From the NCBI RefSeq assembly GCF_027409185.1, contig NC_084463.1:47548907-47612906 (forward strand): DNA of 64,000 nt, read 5' to 3'. The stretch comes from Cynocephalus volans (lineage: Eukaryota; Chordata; Mammalia; Dermoptera; Cynocephalidae). Position numbers and translations under genes: made by a program. The notes under the pieces are model-generated. The model worked only from the letters and a program-made list of their open reading frames with translations. It was not told the DNA's origin and ran no database searches. Shown piece by piece: positions 13,836-25,739 of the stretch (positions are counted from its first letter, which is position 1; each line of letters begins with the position of its first letter).

Positions 13836-15592
13836 AGCCGTGCGCGGAGCGGTGGAGAGCGGTGGGCCGGGGCGTGGAGAGCGGCGGCCCCGGCTTGGAG
13901 AGCGGCGGGCTGGGGCGCCGGTGTCGGGGTACCGCCAGCTTCTCCCATCCCTGCGCTGAGCAGAGGAGAGCAGCGGGCCAGGGCGTGGACAGCGGCGGGC
14001 CGGGGCGTGGACAGTGGCGGGCCCGCGGCGCTGGTGTCGGGGTACCGCCGGCTTCTCCCATCGGTGCGCCAGGCAGCGGAGAGCGGCGGTCCTAGCGTGG
14101 AGAGTGGCAGGCTGGGGCGTGGAGAGCGGCGGGCCCGGGCGTGGAGAGCGGCGGGGCCGGGGCGTGGAGAGCGTCGGGCCCGGGGCGTTGGTGTCGGGAT
14201 ACCGCCGGCTTCTCCCATCGGTGCGCCAGGCAGCGGAGAGCGGCGGTCCCGGCGTGGAGAGTGGCAGGCCGGGGCGTGGAGAGCAGCGGGGCCCGGGTGT
14301 GGAGAGCGGCGGGCCCGGGGCGCGGGTGTCGGGGTATAGCCGGCTTCTCCCATCCCTGCGAACAGGGGAGAGTGGCGGGGCTCGGGCGTGGAGAGTGGCG
14401 GGGCCCGGGCGTGGAGAGCGGCGGGCTGGGGCTCCGGTATCGGGGTTACCGCCGGCTTCTCTCATCCCTGCACCGCGCAGGGGAGAGCGGCGGCCCCAGT
14501 TGCGTGGAGAGCGGCGGGGCCCGGGCGTGGAAAGCGGCAGCCACAGCGGCGTGGAGAGCGGTCGGGCCCGGGCGTGGAGAGCGGCGGGCTGGGGCTCCAG
14601 TATCGGGGTTACCGCCGGCTTCTCTCATCCCTGCACCGCGCAGGGGAGAGCGGCGGCCCCAGTTGCGTGGAGAGCGGCGGGGCCCGGGCGTGGAGAGCGG
14701 CAGCCACAGCGGCGTGGAGAGCGGCGGGCTGGGGCTCCAGTATCGGGGTTACCGCCGGCTTCTCCCATCCCTGCGCCGAACAGGGGAGAGCGGCGGCCCT
14801 AGCGGCGTGGAGAGCGGCGGCCCGGGGCACTGGTGTCAGGGTACCACCGGCTTCTCCCATCGGTGCGCCGAGCAGTGGAGAGCGGCGGGCCCGGGGCGCC
14901 GGTGTCGAGATTACCGCCGGCTTCTCCCATCGGTGCGCCGAGCAGTGGAGAGCGGCGGTCCCGGCGTGGAGAGCGGCGGTCGCGGCGTGGAGAGCGGCGG
15001 GGCCAGGGTGTGGAGAGCGGCAGGATGGGGCTCCGGTATCGGGGTTACCGCCGGCTTCTCCCATCTCTGCGCCGAGCAGGGGAGAGCGGCGGCCCCAGCG
15101 GCGTGGAGAGCGGCGGGCCTGGGCGTGGAGAGTGTCGGCTCGGGGCACTGGTGTCAGGGTACCACCGGCTTCTCCCATCGGTGTGCCGAGCAGTAGAGAG
15201 CGGCGGGGCCCGGGTGTGGAGAGCGGCGGGCCCGGGGCGCCGGTGTCGGGGTACCGCCGGCTTCTCCCATCCCTGCGCCGAGCAGGGGAGAGCGGCGGCC
15301 CCGGCGTGGGGAGCGGTGGGCGTGGAGAGCGGTGGCCCCAGCGGCGTGGAGAGCGGCGGGCTGGGGCGCCGGTATCGGGGCTACCGCCGGCTTCTCCCAT
15401 CCCTGCACCGAGCAGGGGAGAGCGGCGGCCCTGGCGTGGGGAGCGAGCGGTGGGCGTGGAGAGCGGTGGCCCCAGCGGCGTGGAGAGTGTCGGGCCGGGG
15501 CGTGGAGAGCGTCGGCCTGGGGCACTGGTGTCAGGGTACCACCGGCTTTTCCCATTCCTGCGCCGAGCAGCGGAGAGCGGCGGGCCGGGGCG
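13836..15592 (+). repeat. GC-rich VNTR of block A (~1.75 kb)
   Basis: Irregular tandem array of two alternating parts. One is short units of about 22-25 bp built on 'cgtggagagcggcgggcc'. The other is a longer block containing 'taccgccggcttctcccat'. The 'cttctcccat'-type block occurs about 14 times. The array is CpG-rich and almost free of stop codons in several frames, which creates long overlapping open frames on both strands; these are repeat artefacts. It starts about 165 bp after the candidate exon and ends at the L1 junction. Confidence 0.93.
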
Positions 15593-18500
15593 TACCCAGA
15601 TGTGGGATTACTGAATCCTGTGTTAGATCTATCTGTAATTGTTTGATAAACCTCTATACTGTTTGCCATAGTGGCTATGCTTATTTGTAGTCCCACAACG
15701 GTGTAGAAGAGTACCCATTTCTTTACATGTCCCCTGGCATTTTATATTCTTTTTTATCATAACCCATTTAACTGTGCTGAAATGATATTTCAAAATGGTT
15801 TTAATTTGCATTTCCTAAATGATAAGTGATGTTGAGCATTGTTTGAAGTACCTGTTGGTCATTTGTATGTCTTCCTTTGAAAAAGTGTTTCAGCTCATTT
15901 GCTCATTTTTGAACCAGGTTATTTGGTTTTTTCTTTAACGTGTACTTATTTGAATTTCTTGTATATTGTGGATATTAATACCGTGTCAGATGCATAGTTT
16001 GCAAATTGTTTCTCCCATTTTGTAGGCTTTTTTACTGTTGATTTCTTTGCTGTGCAGAATCTTTTTAGTTAGGTTTAATGCAATGAATTTACGTTTTTCT
16101 CTTAATGGTTGTGCTTTGGGGGTCTTATTCATAAAGTCTTTGCCCTCCTACTTTTTGAAATGTTTCCCTGTGTTTTGTTTTAGTAGTTTTATAATTTCAA
16201 GACAGGTATTTAAGTCTTTAATCAATTTTGAGTTGTTTTGGTATGTGGCAAGATTTACGAGTCTAGTTTCTTTTACATACGGATGTCCAGTTTTCCCAGC
16301 ACCATTTATTGAATAGGTGGTATTTTCTTTAATGTATGTTCTTGGTGCGTTTGTGAAAGATTTCTGGGTTCTCTATTCTGTTCCATTGGTCCAAGTGTCC
16401 ATTTTTATGGCAGTATCCTGCTGTTTTGGCTGCTAGAGATTTATCGTGTAATTTGAAGTCAGGTAGTGTTATGCCACCTGCTTTATTTATTTAGCTCATG
16501 ATTGTTTTGGGTAGCCGGGATCTTTTATTGTTCAATAAGACTGTCAGGGTTTTGGGTTTTTTGTTTGTTTGTTTTTCTATTTCTATGAAGAATGTCTTTC
16601 ATATTCGATGGGGATTGCATTGAATCTGAAGATCACTTTGGCTATTATGGACATTTTTACTATGTTGATTCTTCTAAGAGCATGGAATGACTTTGCACAA
16701 TTTTGTGTTGTCTTTAATATCTTTTAATAGTGATTTGTAGTTCTTTTTGTAGAGATCTTTAACCTCAGTGGAACTGATTCCTAGGTATTTTATTTTCTTG
16801 GACTATTGAGAATAGGTTTACTTAATTTATTTTTCTGCTAGTTCATTATTGGAGAATAAAAACGCTACTAATTTTGGGGTATTGATTTTGTATCTTGCAC
16901 ATTACTGAAATTGTTAATTAGCTTTGAGAGTTTTTTGGTAGAGTCCTTAGGTTTTCCTATATATGTGATCATGTCATCTGCAAACAGGGCCAGTTTGACT
17001 TCATCTTTTCGAGTCTGGATGCCCTTTATTGCTTTCTCTTACTTGATTGCTCTGGCTAATTCCAATGTTCTGTTAAATAGGAGTGGTGAGAGTGGGCATC
17101 CTTTCCTTGTTCCTGTTATTGAGCAAAAATCTTTTAGCTTTTCTCCATTCAGAATGATATTGGTGGTGGGTTTGTTGTATATGGCTTTTACTGGCAGTGG
17201 GTTTGTTGTATTGAGATACTCTCCTTCTATACCCAATTTACTGAGATCCATTATCATGAGGGGATGTTGAATTTTGTCAAATGTTTTCTGCACCCATTGA
17301 GATAATCATGGTTTTTGTCTCTGTTTTTGTTGCTATGGTTTATCACATTTATAGACTTGTATATGTGGAACCATCCTTGTCACTCTGGGGTGAATCCCAC
17401 TTGGTCGTGCTGTATAATTTTTTTTATGTGTTGCTGTATTCTGATGGGTAGCATTTGTTGATGATTTTTGGGTCTTTTTGTTCATCAGAGATATTGGCCT
17501 GTTGTTTTCTTTTTCTGCTGCATGTTTTTCTGGTGTAAAGGATGCTCAATGTGCTGAGAAGAATGTATGTTCTGTGCTGGTTGTTCTGTAGATATCTGCC
17601 AATCCAATTGGTCTATCATGTGTTTTAAATCTTGCGTTGCTCCACTAATTTTTTTGCCTAGAGGATCTGTTCAGTGCTGAGAGAGGGTTGTTCAAGTCCT
17701 CCGCCATTATTGTATTTGGGTTTATCTCTTTCATTAGGTTTAATGTGGTACTCTGATATTGGGTGCATATATTTGTGATTTGTATGTCTTCTTGCTGGAT
17801 ACATCCCTATAATTAAATACTAGCTTTCTTTGTTTCTTTTTATTGCTTTTGGTTTAAAATCTGTTTTATCCAATATAAGAGAAGATATTCTTGCTCGTTT
17901 TTGGCTTGCATTTGCATGGTCCAACTTTTGCCATCCTTCCACTCTTAGTCTGTGTCTTTACAGGTGCGGTGAGTCTTTTCAAGTATAAGTTGGGCCTAGC
18001 TTTTTAATCCAGTCAGTCAGTCTGTGTTTCTTGAGTGGGGAATTTAATAAGTTAGCATTGAGAGTTATTATTGAAAGGTATTGAGTTAGTCCTGGAATTT
18101 TATCAAGTTTTGTTTGAATGTTTTAGATATCTTTTGTTCCTTCCCTTTTTATTGTTTGTCTTCTGTGTGTGTTGGTTTTTTGAGGTGGGTTAATAAAGTT
18201 TCCCTTTTTCATTTGCGTTTTTGTTCTACTAGTGGGTTTTGTTCTTGTGTACTCAATGGTAGTGATTATTGTTTTTGAATTGTAGATGAAGTACTCCCTA
18301 TTTCTGTAGGGCTGGTTGTGTGGTGGTGAACTCTTGCAGTTTTTGTTTGGGAAATATAGTACTTCCTCATTTCTGAAGGATCGCCATGCTGGGTAAAAGT
18401 ATTCTTGGTGGCAGTTATTTTCTTTTAGTATTTTTAATATATCATCCCATTCTCTTCTGACCTTTAGGGTTTCTGATGAGAAGCCTGCTGTTAGTCTGAT

Positions 18501-18860
18501 GGAGGCTCCCTTATAGGTGACTTGATGCTCTTCTCTTGCTGCTTTTAAGATTCTCTTTGTTTTTGAGCTTTGCCAATTTGACTGTAATGTGTCTAAGAGG
18601 ATCTTTTTGGGTTGAATCTGTTTTGGGATCTTTGAGTCTCCTGGATCTGAAGAGATCTCCCTATACCTGGGGAGTTTTCTTCTACTGTTTCATCAAATAT
18701 GTTTTTAATTCCTTTTCCTTTTTTCTTTCCTTCTGGAACATCCATGATTCAGATGTTTGTGCACTTTGGGTTGTCTGCTAGCTCTTAGATTTTCTTCATC
18801 TTTTAAATTCTTTTTTTTTTTTTTCCCACCTGGGTTATTTTGAGAAGACCATCTTGTGTG
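15593..18860 (-). mobile_element. L1 retrotransposon, minus strand, 3'-truncated at the VNTR
   Basis: On the minus strand the reading order is ORF1 C-terminal part, inter-ORF spacer, ORF2 and part of the 3' region. The reverse-transcriptase motifs [14 protein letters not shown] (about 17.1 kb) and LALFADDM (about 17.0 kb) are visible. Stops and frameshifts break ORF2 into pieces, so the element cannot move by itself. It ends abruptly at 15593 in the L1 3' region ('ccacatctgggta') where the VNTR begins; the normal L1 3' UTR and poly(A) are missing. It matches block B closely. Confidence 0.9.
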
Positions 18861-19744
18861 TTGTATGAGAATTGAAACTTGACCCACTTTCAAGATGTCT
18901 ATCAAATTTGCTGCAAATTTGATGATTTGTGGAAGCAGAAAATTTTTTTTCCAAAAAGTAAAATTTTATAGAGAGAATGAGTAAGCAATTGTGATTTAGC
19001 ATATGATTATATTGTAATTATAAGTTAATACTGTAATATAATAACTGCTCTGCTGTATATATTTATAAGGAGCAGGTCTCTGCATTTCATGTTATTTCTC
19101 ACATTTAAAACCCACAACTTTTGAGGTCAGTGTTGCCTCCTGGATTGTGACTTGCTTTGGATCCCCAGCTGGCATGGGAAGCCCCCCTTTGTGTTTGCCA
19201 CCATCATGGAGGTTCCTCTGCATGCTCTGGGGGGGTCTGGGATTTCCACACTGGTGCTGGGTCACTTTGGCAGCTGGTTTAGTTCAGCTGTGTTGGGGAG
19301 GAAGGAAGGGGTTTGGTTCTCCCCTCAGCAGCTTCTGAGTGACCAAGGAGTGTGTGGGTCAGGTTTGCAGTCAGGCAGCACCTATAGCTAGACAGGAAAC
19401 TGGGAAATGACAGCATTTAGACAGAAGAAGAAAAAAAAAAAGCTTGCAAGTGATTTTAAAGTTTGTGTATTTTATATGTTTTAAGGTTTTCATTTTATAC
19501 CTGTCCTTTCCATTGGATGGAATATGGCATAAACCAGAATCATAATCAATATTTAAATGTGATTAAAGACTGGACAGCTTGGAAAATAATTCTCATGGTA
19601 CCGTCTTCTTCAGGTTTTGTTGGTTTAAACAAGAGTAAAAGTTTCACAAACATGACCCTTTAGAATATATTAGAAAGTGAAAGAAAAAAAACAGAGAAGA
19701 ATGGTATACCTTAAAGCTATTGTCTAGGTCAGTGTTTTCTAAGT
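18861..19744. other. No gene recognised
   Basis: AT-rich sequence to 19.1 kb, then a moderately GC-rich stretch with open frames of up to 79 codons (19152-19391). No homology was recognised. Confidence 0.4.
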
Positions 19745-20170
19745 GTCTAAAGTTATCTGTCGCTGCGGACAATATCCCTAAAACTCAGTGGACTAAAACA
19801 AGGCCCATTTCATGTCTCTGAACCATGTGGAATCAGGGTGGTCCTCCTCCCACTTGGCATCCAGGAGGGTTACTGAGAAGAAGCTAGAGTCAGGGCTGCT
19901 GTGGAGGGTCCATGGCAGTGTCCTTCCTGGGCCTGGGTAGGGGTGGCTGAAAGCTGGGCTCAGCTGAGCTCCTCCCCTCCACGAGGTCTCCAGCAGGGGG
20001 TGGTCAGCAGCCTAGGGCTCCAGAGCCCAGAGTGGACATGGCCAGTCCCCTTGTGGGTTGTCAACCTCGCTCTTGTGATCGTGTCCTTACCCCACTCATG
20101 CTGGTGCTTACTTCCTATGTTCTCTGCTCCATGTTCTGTAAAGCCTTGTCCTAAGCAGGTAAATGGCAGC
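19745..20170 (-). mobile_element. MaLR/MLT1-like LTR, antisense (diverged)
   Basis: The antisense MLT1 beginning is recognisable: 'ttatctgtcgctgcggacaa', then a diverged 'aaactcagtggactaaaaca'. The far end is indistinct. Confidence 0.45.
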
Positions 20171-20462
20171 AGGACACATTTGACTTGCTGACTGTCTTTT
20201 CCTGCTAAACGTTAGATATGTAACTAATTAAAGTTTCCTTAATGAGTCTCTTGAAATCATCTCACATGCCACACTTCATGAAACACTGATTAACAGGACT
20301 GACTTCTGCACCGCTCCATGTCTTGTAGATAGAAGGTGGATGGTTCCATGTCCTCTTATTTACATGTAGGCAGGTTGTGCTCCCTCTTGTGCATGGTTGA
20401 GTTTGTGTGATCTTTTCACTCAGTGGCTTGCTGCTAATGATGTGATGACATTTTCTCATTAG

Positions 20463-21300
20463 GTATGGAAGATAAAGGTGACCCAAGCAGTGCGGAGGCA
20501 CTTGAGACTATCAAACCCACAAGGAAAGGCTTCAGCCAAACCCGGGGATTTGGAAGAACCACTGTTGCTAAGCGAGAGGGTGCGGGAGACATGGAGGCAG
20601 GCTCACTGGGGCAGCAGCCCCCACGGCAGCACAGCCTGGCCCTGGGACGCACTGGGAGGCAGCCACAGCGCACCGAGCGGGTGGAGGAATTCCTTACAGC
20701 AGCTCAGCACCAAGGAAGACAGAATGTTCCTGTCTCCCTTGCGGATTCCAGTGAGCCAACGTCTTGTCCAGTCCCAGATGTTGAAACTGCCTTGGAAGGG
20801 AGCGTAGGAAGTACCTCTGAGATGAAAAGTGGCCCCCACTCTGGTTCCTTGAGTGTACAGGAGCGACCTGCCTCTTCTGGAAAGGCCACAGGGAGCAAGG
20901 AGAAGGAGGACACCTCCGAAAATGACAGTGATGGCCTGACTTTGAAGGAGCTTCAGAATCACTTTTGGAGAAAGCGAGAGCAAGAGCCACCTGACAGGCC
21001 CCTGAAAGGCATCCAGAATCACCTGAGAAAGAAGCGTCGGGAGGAGAATCCCACAGAAACTGTGCATGTCAAGGCAGGCACTGCTGTTGAGAATGCTCTG
21101 CCCAGCAAGCAAGAGCCAGAGACTGTCCAGAGGGTTGTGTCCCAGGCAGTGACCAATGACCAAGAGAATCAGTGGGAGAGGACAGCAGCTCTGCAAGTTA
21201 AAGTTGAAGAGAGCAGGGACTCGGGCAAGCCTAAGCCTGAATGTGAGCTGCACGACCCCAACACTCTGGACCGCATGTGTCTCCAGCCTCGTAACAACAG
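20463..21300 (+). pseudogene. DIDO1: DIDO1-like first coding exon
   Basis: Acceptor 'ttctcattag' precedes 20463, ATG is at 20465 and donor GTGGGT follows 21300. It is open for 278 codons plus two bases. The start MEDKGDPSS matches the known start MDDKGDPSN of DIDO1. Internal anchors are GFGRTTVAKREGAGD, RTERVEEFL, SDGLTLKELQNHF and PLKGIQNHLRKKRREE. Near its end, DRMCLQPRNNR replaces the start of the PHD finger (YCICRQPHNNR in human DIDO1), so the first zinc-binding Cys is lost. The open frame over more than 800 bp despite such changes suggests either recent decay or continued constraint. Confidence 0.9.
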
Positions 21301-22062
21301 GTGGGTCATGGGAGGACAGGGATGGGCTGCCCCAGCTTTAAAAGAAATCAAGGTGACGAAAATAGTGTTTATATTTGTTTTGATTTTAAATGTTACAAAG
21401 CTAGGCTAGATGAATAATTTGTTCCTTCAAAAAAGATGAACACATCATTATCAAAAAAGGAACGAAAGGCCTGCCTAGAGCCACACCTGCTCTGTGGTAG
21501 CCACCGGACATGTGGCTGTTTACAGTCAAAGTGATGAGCATAGGAGGAGGTGAGAATCCCCTGCCCCCACCCAGCCATGTGCAGCCAGTGGCTGCCGAGT
21601 AGACCACATGTGGTCTCAGTAATCTGTCAGAGAGAGCTCCCATAGACTGTTCCTTGGGAGACAGCAGAGGGCCAGGTGCAGACTCGTGGAACCCCAGTGT
21701 GGACCTGGGGGCAGCTCAGAGTCTTCACTAGACTTTGGTGTTAAGGAATCTCTGTTGGCTTGTTGGTGGGACAAAGGCATCACTGCTGTTTTGAGGAGGC
21801 GTACACTGAAGTAGTTGGGGTACAATGCCTTGAAAGCCTATAGCTCACTCCAGCCAAAAACGGATAAAAAAGACTTACTTGCATGTTAGTAAAATCAAGA
21901 GAGGGACATATGCATCTTCTTCATTCTGTTCTCTGTACATTTCTCTATATTGGTATTTTCTAAGCAATAAAATGTTAAAACTAATTGGACTTCTTAATTT
22001 GTCAAAAAGTGAGTGTTTGTCCCTCACGTCCCATTCCTAATATCACTGTTTTATGGTTTCAG

Positions 22063-22384
22063 GTTTATGAGTTGCTGTGACCGATGTGAAGAACGGTTCT
22101 GTGGCGATTGTGGGGGCGCTTCTCAGGCTCGAGGAAAGCTTCTGGAAAGGAACAGGGAAGATTATATCTGCCCAAACTGCACCGTTCTGCAAGTGCAGGA
22201 TGAGACTAAGGCAGAAACCACAGATCATCGAGAAACTAAATTTAGACCTGGAGATGCTGGTGACACAGAGTTTACAAGTACAGGAACAGTGGAGCAAAAA
22301 TCTAGTGAAGACCGAAAGATAAAGAGGAGAGTTGAGAAAGCTGCAAATCCAAGCAGAAAGAAAAAACTCAAGCTTTGCCAGCCT
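22063..22384 (+). pseudogene. DIDO1: DIDO1-like PHD-finger exon
   Basis: Acceptor 'ttatggtttcag' ends at 22062 and a donor GTGCGT follows 22384. The codon split AG|G joins it in frame to the previous exon. The peptide FMSCCDRCEERFCGDC matches the PHD core FMICCDRCEEWFHGDC with two key changes: His to Cys at a zinc-ligand position and Trp to Arg at the position that helps read histone H3K4 methylation. YICPNC, LQVQDET, EQKSSED and EKAANPS are conserved. The segment is open for 107 codons. Placing the donor at 22384 makes the next exon continue QP|VVEAAG, as in DIDO1 QP|VIEAPG. Confidence 0.9.
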
Positions 22385-24314
22385 GTGCGTATTTTGCCTA
22401 CCAAGGTAAATATTAAGGGGTTGACCTTATGGATTCCAGACTTGCTATTGGTAGAAATATCAAGGCTAGAAAAGTTTGTCTTGGAATAAGCTAATTTTTA
22501 CCAGGACAGCTGGTGCATCTGGGGTGGGGTCTCAGGAGCTCTGCCCCCGTCTCCTGCCCACACCATCTGGACAAGCATCTGTACCTACCTCATCTGCTGT
22601 TGTGGACTTAATTCTTAACAATCACTTTTATTTCCATGTTCTTGATGTTACTTATGTATTTTATGTGTATCAGCAGCATTCTTTGTCAATTGCTTAAGTG
22701 CATGTGCACCCCTATGTGCCCACACACACCTTCTCCAGCTGCCTCGTGGTTCTTGTGCCAACTCAGTGTGGGAAACCCTGAGTGGTGGTGGCGCCTGCAT
22801 CAGTCCGACCCTCACTACTTCTTGTCCTCAGTGTATCACTTCTCTGTCTTGTGGCTCTTTCCTTGACTTTCCTTCCCACCTGGTTTTTATGCCCCTCTGG
22901 GGCTGTGATTGTTTATCATTTTTCCTACATATGTCAGCTTCTGCTGTTGAGAGCTGTCACATGCTGTCATCATCTCCATTCCAGTGCCCACGAGGGGGCG
23001 TGACTCAGAGCATGTTTCCCTCTGGGCCTTCCTGAGTCCCTGGCCCACCCCTACCCTGGCAGCTTGTCTTCTAACAGAGGCCAACTGAGCAGGAAGCTTT
23101 GAGGTTGCTGTGTCTCTGCCTATGAACACTCTTGCACTGTGTTAGCTGGAAGGTGGAAGTGGAGGGACTGAGCCATTTGAATAAGGACTGAACCATGAAA
23201 GTATTAAGAGGGACTAAATGGAAATATGACATTACTGTCACAATCATTAAGAAAAATTAATAGGAAAATTATCTTTCATGTCTTTATTGTCAATGTCTTT
23301 GATTTAAGCCTATATAAAATTGTATTCTCAGTAAAATAGATTCTATGGAGGAAAATAACTATGTTAATAATTTAATTTGAGAAATAAGTTTTCACTTAAG
23401 TACACTTGAGGGACACCTTCATGTGTATTTAGTCTTGACCATCAAAACAGAAGCAACCAAGTGTACTTCTTGTGCTGTGTTAGGTTTCTGTTACTGTATA
23501 ACACACTACCACAAACTTAGCTTAGAACAACACATATTTATGGTCTCAGTTTCTGTACCTCTCAAGCCTGAGCGTGGCTTAGCTGGACCCTCTGCTCAGT
23601 CTTAACAGGACTGCAGTCACTCATCAGAGGCTCAGCAGGGGAAAGATCCCCTTCCAGAAGCCCAGAAGCCCTCATGTTGTTCAGTATATAAGTATGTCCC
23701 ATGCAATTCTTATGGCATACTTATATAATGTTTTTTGTTTATGTGAAGTTCAGATTTAGTTGTGTGTCCTGTATATTATTTGGCAGCCTTACTCAGATCC
23801 TAACCTTGGTTGTCCCTCTCAATACAGGGCAGTTTATTTCACAGTCAGTAATATGGAGTCTCCTCTCTTCAGAAAAGGCTAGTTTTTCTTAAGGGTTTTG
23901 CCTGATGAAGTCAGGCCCCTTTCTGGTCACCTCATTTGGGGCCTTGATTACATCTCTGCACATTTGCCCTATAGCAGAAGCTGATTGTGGATATGAAATC
24001 TCATCATGTCCACGGACCTTGCTCACACTCAAGGGGGAGGGAATTATACAGAGGACATGTACCAGGGGCCGGAGTCCTGAGGGGTCACCTCAGATGGTGA
24101 GGTGAAGGACAGTTAAAATGTGAATGCCTTGCCTCAGTGAAATACATTCATATAGTTTGAATACATAAAATAACGTTTTATTCATATTAAAAATACTGTT
24201 GGTATCTCTTCATTAAAAACAGTGAGCTTGGTATTCTACATAGTGACTTTACACAGCACTTTAATGCTGAAATTGGCCAGCGCACTGTCTGAAGCTCCCT
24301 GTTTTGCTCTGCAG

Positions 24315-24527
24315 GTGGTAGAGGCTGCGGGCACCTCCAGGTGTCCCCGCCCTGGGCGCTCCAGTGTGGTGCAGCCCAACCTGGCCTACTGCAGCAAGGA
24401 CAGTATTCTTACACATGCTGAAGTTACTATGAAATGCCTAAGTTCAGGCAAAGAACAGAAGCCAAAATCTAAGGAGAAGATCAAGATGAAGCCAGAAAAG
24501 CTCCAACTTCCACAGGATGCTGTTCAG
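24315..24527 (+). pseudogene. DIDO1: DIDO1-like third coding exon (Cys-rich and Lys-rich segment)
   Basis: Bounded by 'tctgcag' and GTAAGC, 213 bp, exactly 71 codons in phase. LSSGKEQKPK and KMKPEK match DIDO1. In the Cys-rich part CIGPGCC has become CPRPGRS and CSNDC has become CSKDS, so paired cysteines are lost. The basic tract near the end resembles the DIDO1 nuclear-localisation region. It is the last exon before the missing middle of the gene. Confidence 0.87.
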
Positions 24528-25350
24528 GTAAGCTGGCTAAGACCAGCCAATTGAACAATTGGAGCAAAATTTGTGTAACAGTGTTTTCTCCCCAAGACTT
24601 GTTTTTTAAATTTATCTGTAGAATGTAGGGGACAGCAGGTACAGATGTACTGCATATAGTAGCACCTTTACTTTTGTCTTCCACCTTTTCCATGTATTTG
24701 TTTTTTATTACCCATTAGCTGAAATTCAGTCACGTAAATGAAGTAAAGCAAAGGCAGGTAACTCACTGCTGCCTGGAGAACATAAGACTTCAGGACACTG
24801 GCAGCAGTCTTGAATAAAAGAGTTGGCAGTCACCCGACGGAGTTTGTATAGAGAGTAGACACACAGGGCAGTTGGGAGGGAGGTGAGCTCTGGACAAGGC
24901 TACGTTCTTCATTGGAGACCTCACTCACAAGATTGTTTCTTTATTATTTTTATTTATTTTTTAATAGACTTTACTTTTTGAGCAGTTTTAGGTTCACAGC
25001 AATATTGAGCAGGAAGTACAGAGATTTCCCACGTATACCCCTGACCCACACATGTGTAGCCTGTCCCATTATCAACATTGCCCAACAAAGTGGTACATTT
25101 GTTACAATTAATGAAACGGATTTTCACATCATTATCATCCAAAGACCATAGAGTTCACACTTTTTTGCGTATTCTGTGGGTGTGGACAGATGTTTAATGA
25201 TATGTATCTACCATGGTACTGTTGCAGACTTTCATTGCCCTGAAATCCTCTCTGCTCTGCCTATTCATCCATTCCTCCTCCATAACCTCTGATCTTTTTA
25301 CTGTCTCCATAGCTTACCTGTTATTTACTTATTTACTTGTTATCTTTGCA
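24528..25350. other. Intron-like sequence with an ancient LINE-like fragment
   Basis: The part around 24925-25330 ('ttgagcagttttaggttcac', 'gtggtacatttgttacaatt') resembles an ancient mammalian LINE 3' fragment. The rest is unassigned. No DIDO1 exon is visible. Confidence 0.45.
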
Positions 25351-25354
25351 CCTT

Positions 25355-25735
25355 GGGAAATTAGAAAATGAACAAACTAAGCCCAGACCTAGCAAAGAAT
25401 GTAAATAATAAAAATTAGAGCATAGAAAATGAAACAGAAAATAGAAAAAATGGGAAAATCAATGAAACTAAATGTTGGTACTTTGATGAAATCCACAAAA
25501 CTGGCAAACCGTTATCTAGATGGACTAAGAAAGACTCAAGTAACTAAAATCAGAACCAAAAGGTGTTGTTACAACCAAATTTACAGAAATCAAGAGGGTT
25601 ATAAGAGTATACTATGAATAATGGTTGGTCAACAAATTAGATCATTAGATGAAATGAGTGAATCCCTAGAAACACAGCACCTACTAAAACTGAATTTTGA
25701 AAGAAACAGTTTGAACGGAACTATAACTAGTACGA
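25355..25735 (+). mobile_element. L1 ORF2 fragment, sense strand
   Basis: The region reads, in broken frames, like the L1 ORF2 segment after the endonuclease: LENEQTKPRPS, then SESLETQHLLKLNFE. It stops at about 25735, where L1 sequence in the opposite orientation begins. Confidence 0.7.
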
Positions 25736-25739
25736 TGGG

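Larger units (their letters stand above)
12683..18860. repeat. Composite block A: L1 3' end + promoter/exon + GC-rich VNTR + inverted L1 (inverted copy of block B)
   Basis: About 6.2 kb that matches, in reverse complement and in the same internal order, the segment 43375-51745 (about 6.3 kb once its RAB12 insertion is removed). Both share the L1-to-VNTR junction (L1 '...ctgggta' then 'cgccccggcc' on the L1 sense strand), the promoter and exon, and a mariner-like MITE edge. Similarity ends near 12683 on the left and near 18860 on the right. Shared breakpoints make independent assembly unlikely, so one copy derives from the other or both from a third. The two copies differ by VNTR length, a deletion that leaves only the MITE edge in A, and a (CA)n expansion in A. 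Confidence 0.8.

Noticed and set aside
13391-14353. 320-codon open frame on the minus strand crossing VNTR and exon
   Set aside because: It runs antisense to the promoter and candidate exon and is made mostly of VNTR repeat; it is a shadow frame.
13836-15592. SVA-like composite retrotransposon
   Set aside because: SVA elements have a CT hexamer, Alu-like part, their own VNTR unit and SINE-R. None is seen, and there is no poly(A) tail or target-site duplication around the block.
14388-15614. 408-codon open frame (and several others of 180-351 codons on both strands) in the block A VNTR
   Set aside because: Repeats of Gly/Arg/Pro-rich units in all frames arise from GC-rich tandem sequence with few stop codons. 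No start context, family match or frame preference is seen.
17039-17293. Stand-alone reverse-transcriptase gene
   Set aside because: It is a surviving piece of a broken L1 ORF2; flanking ORF2 homology continues in other frames.
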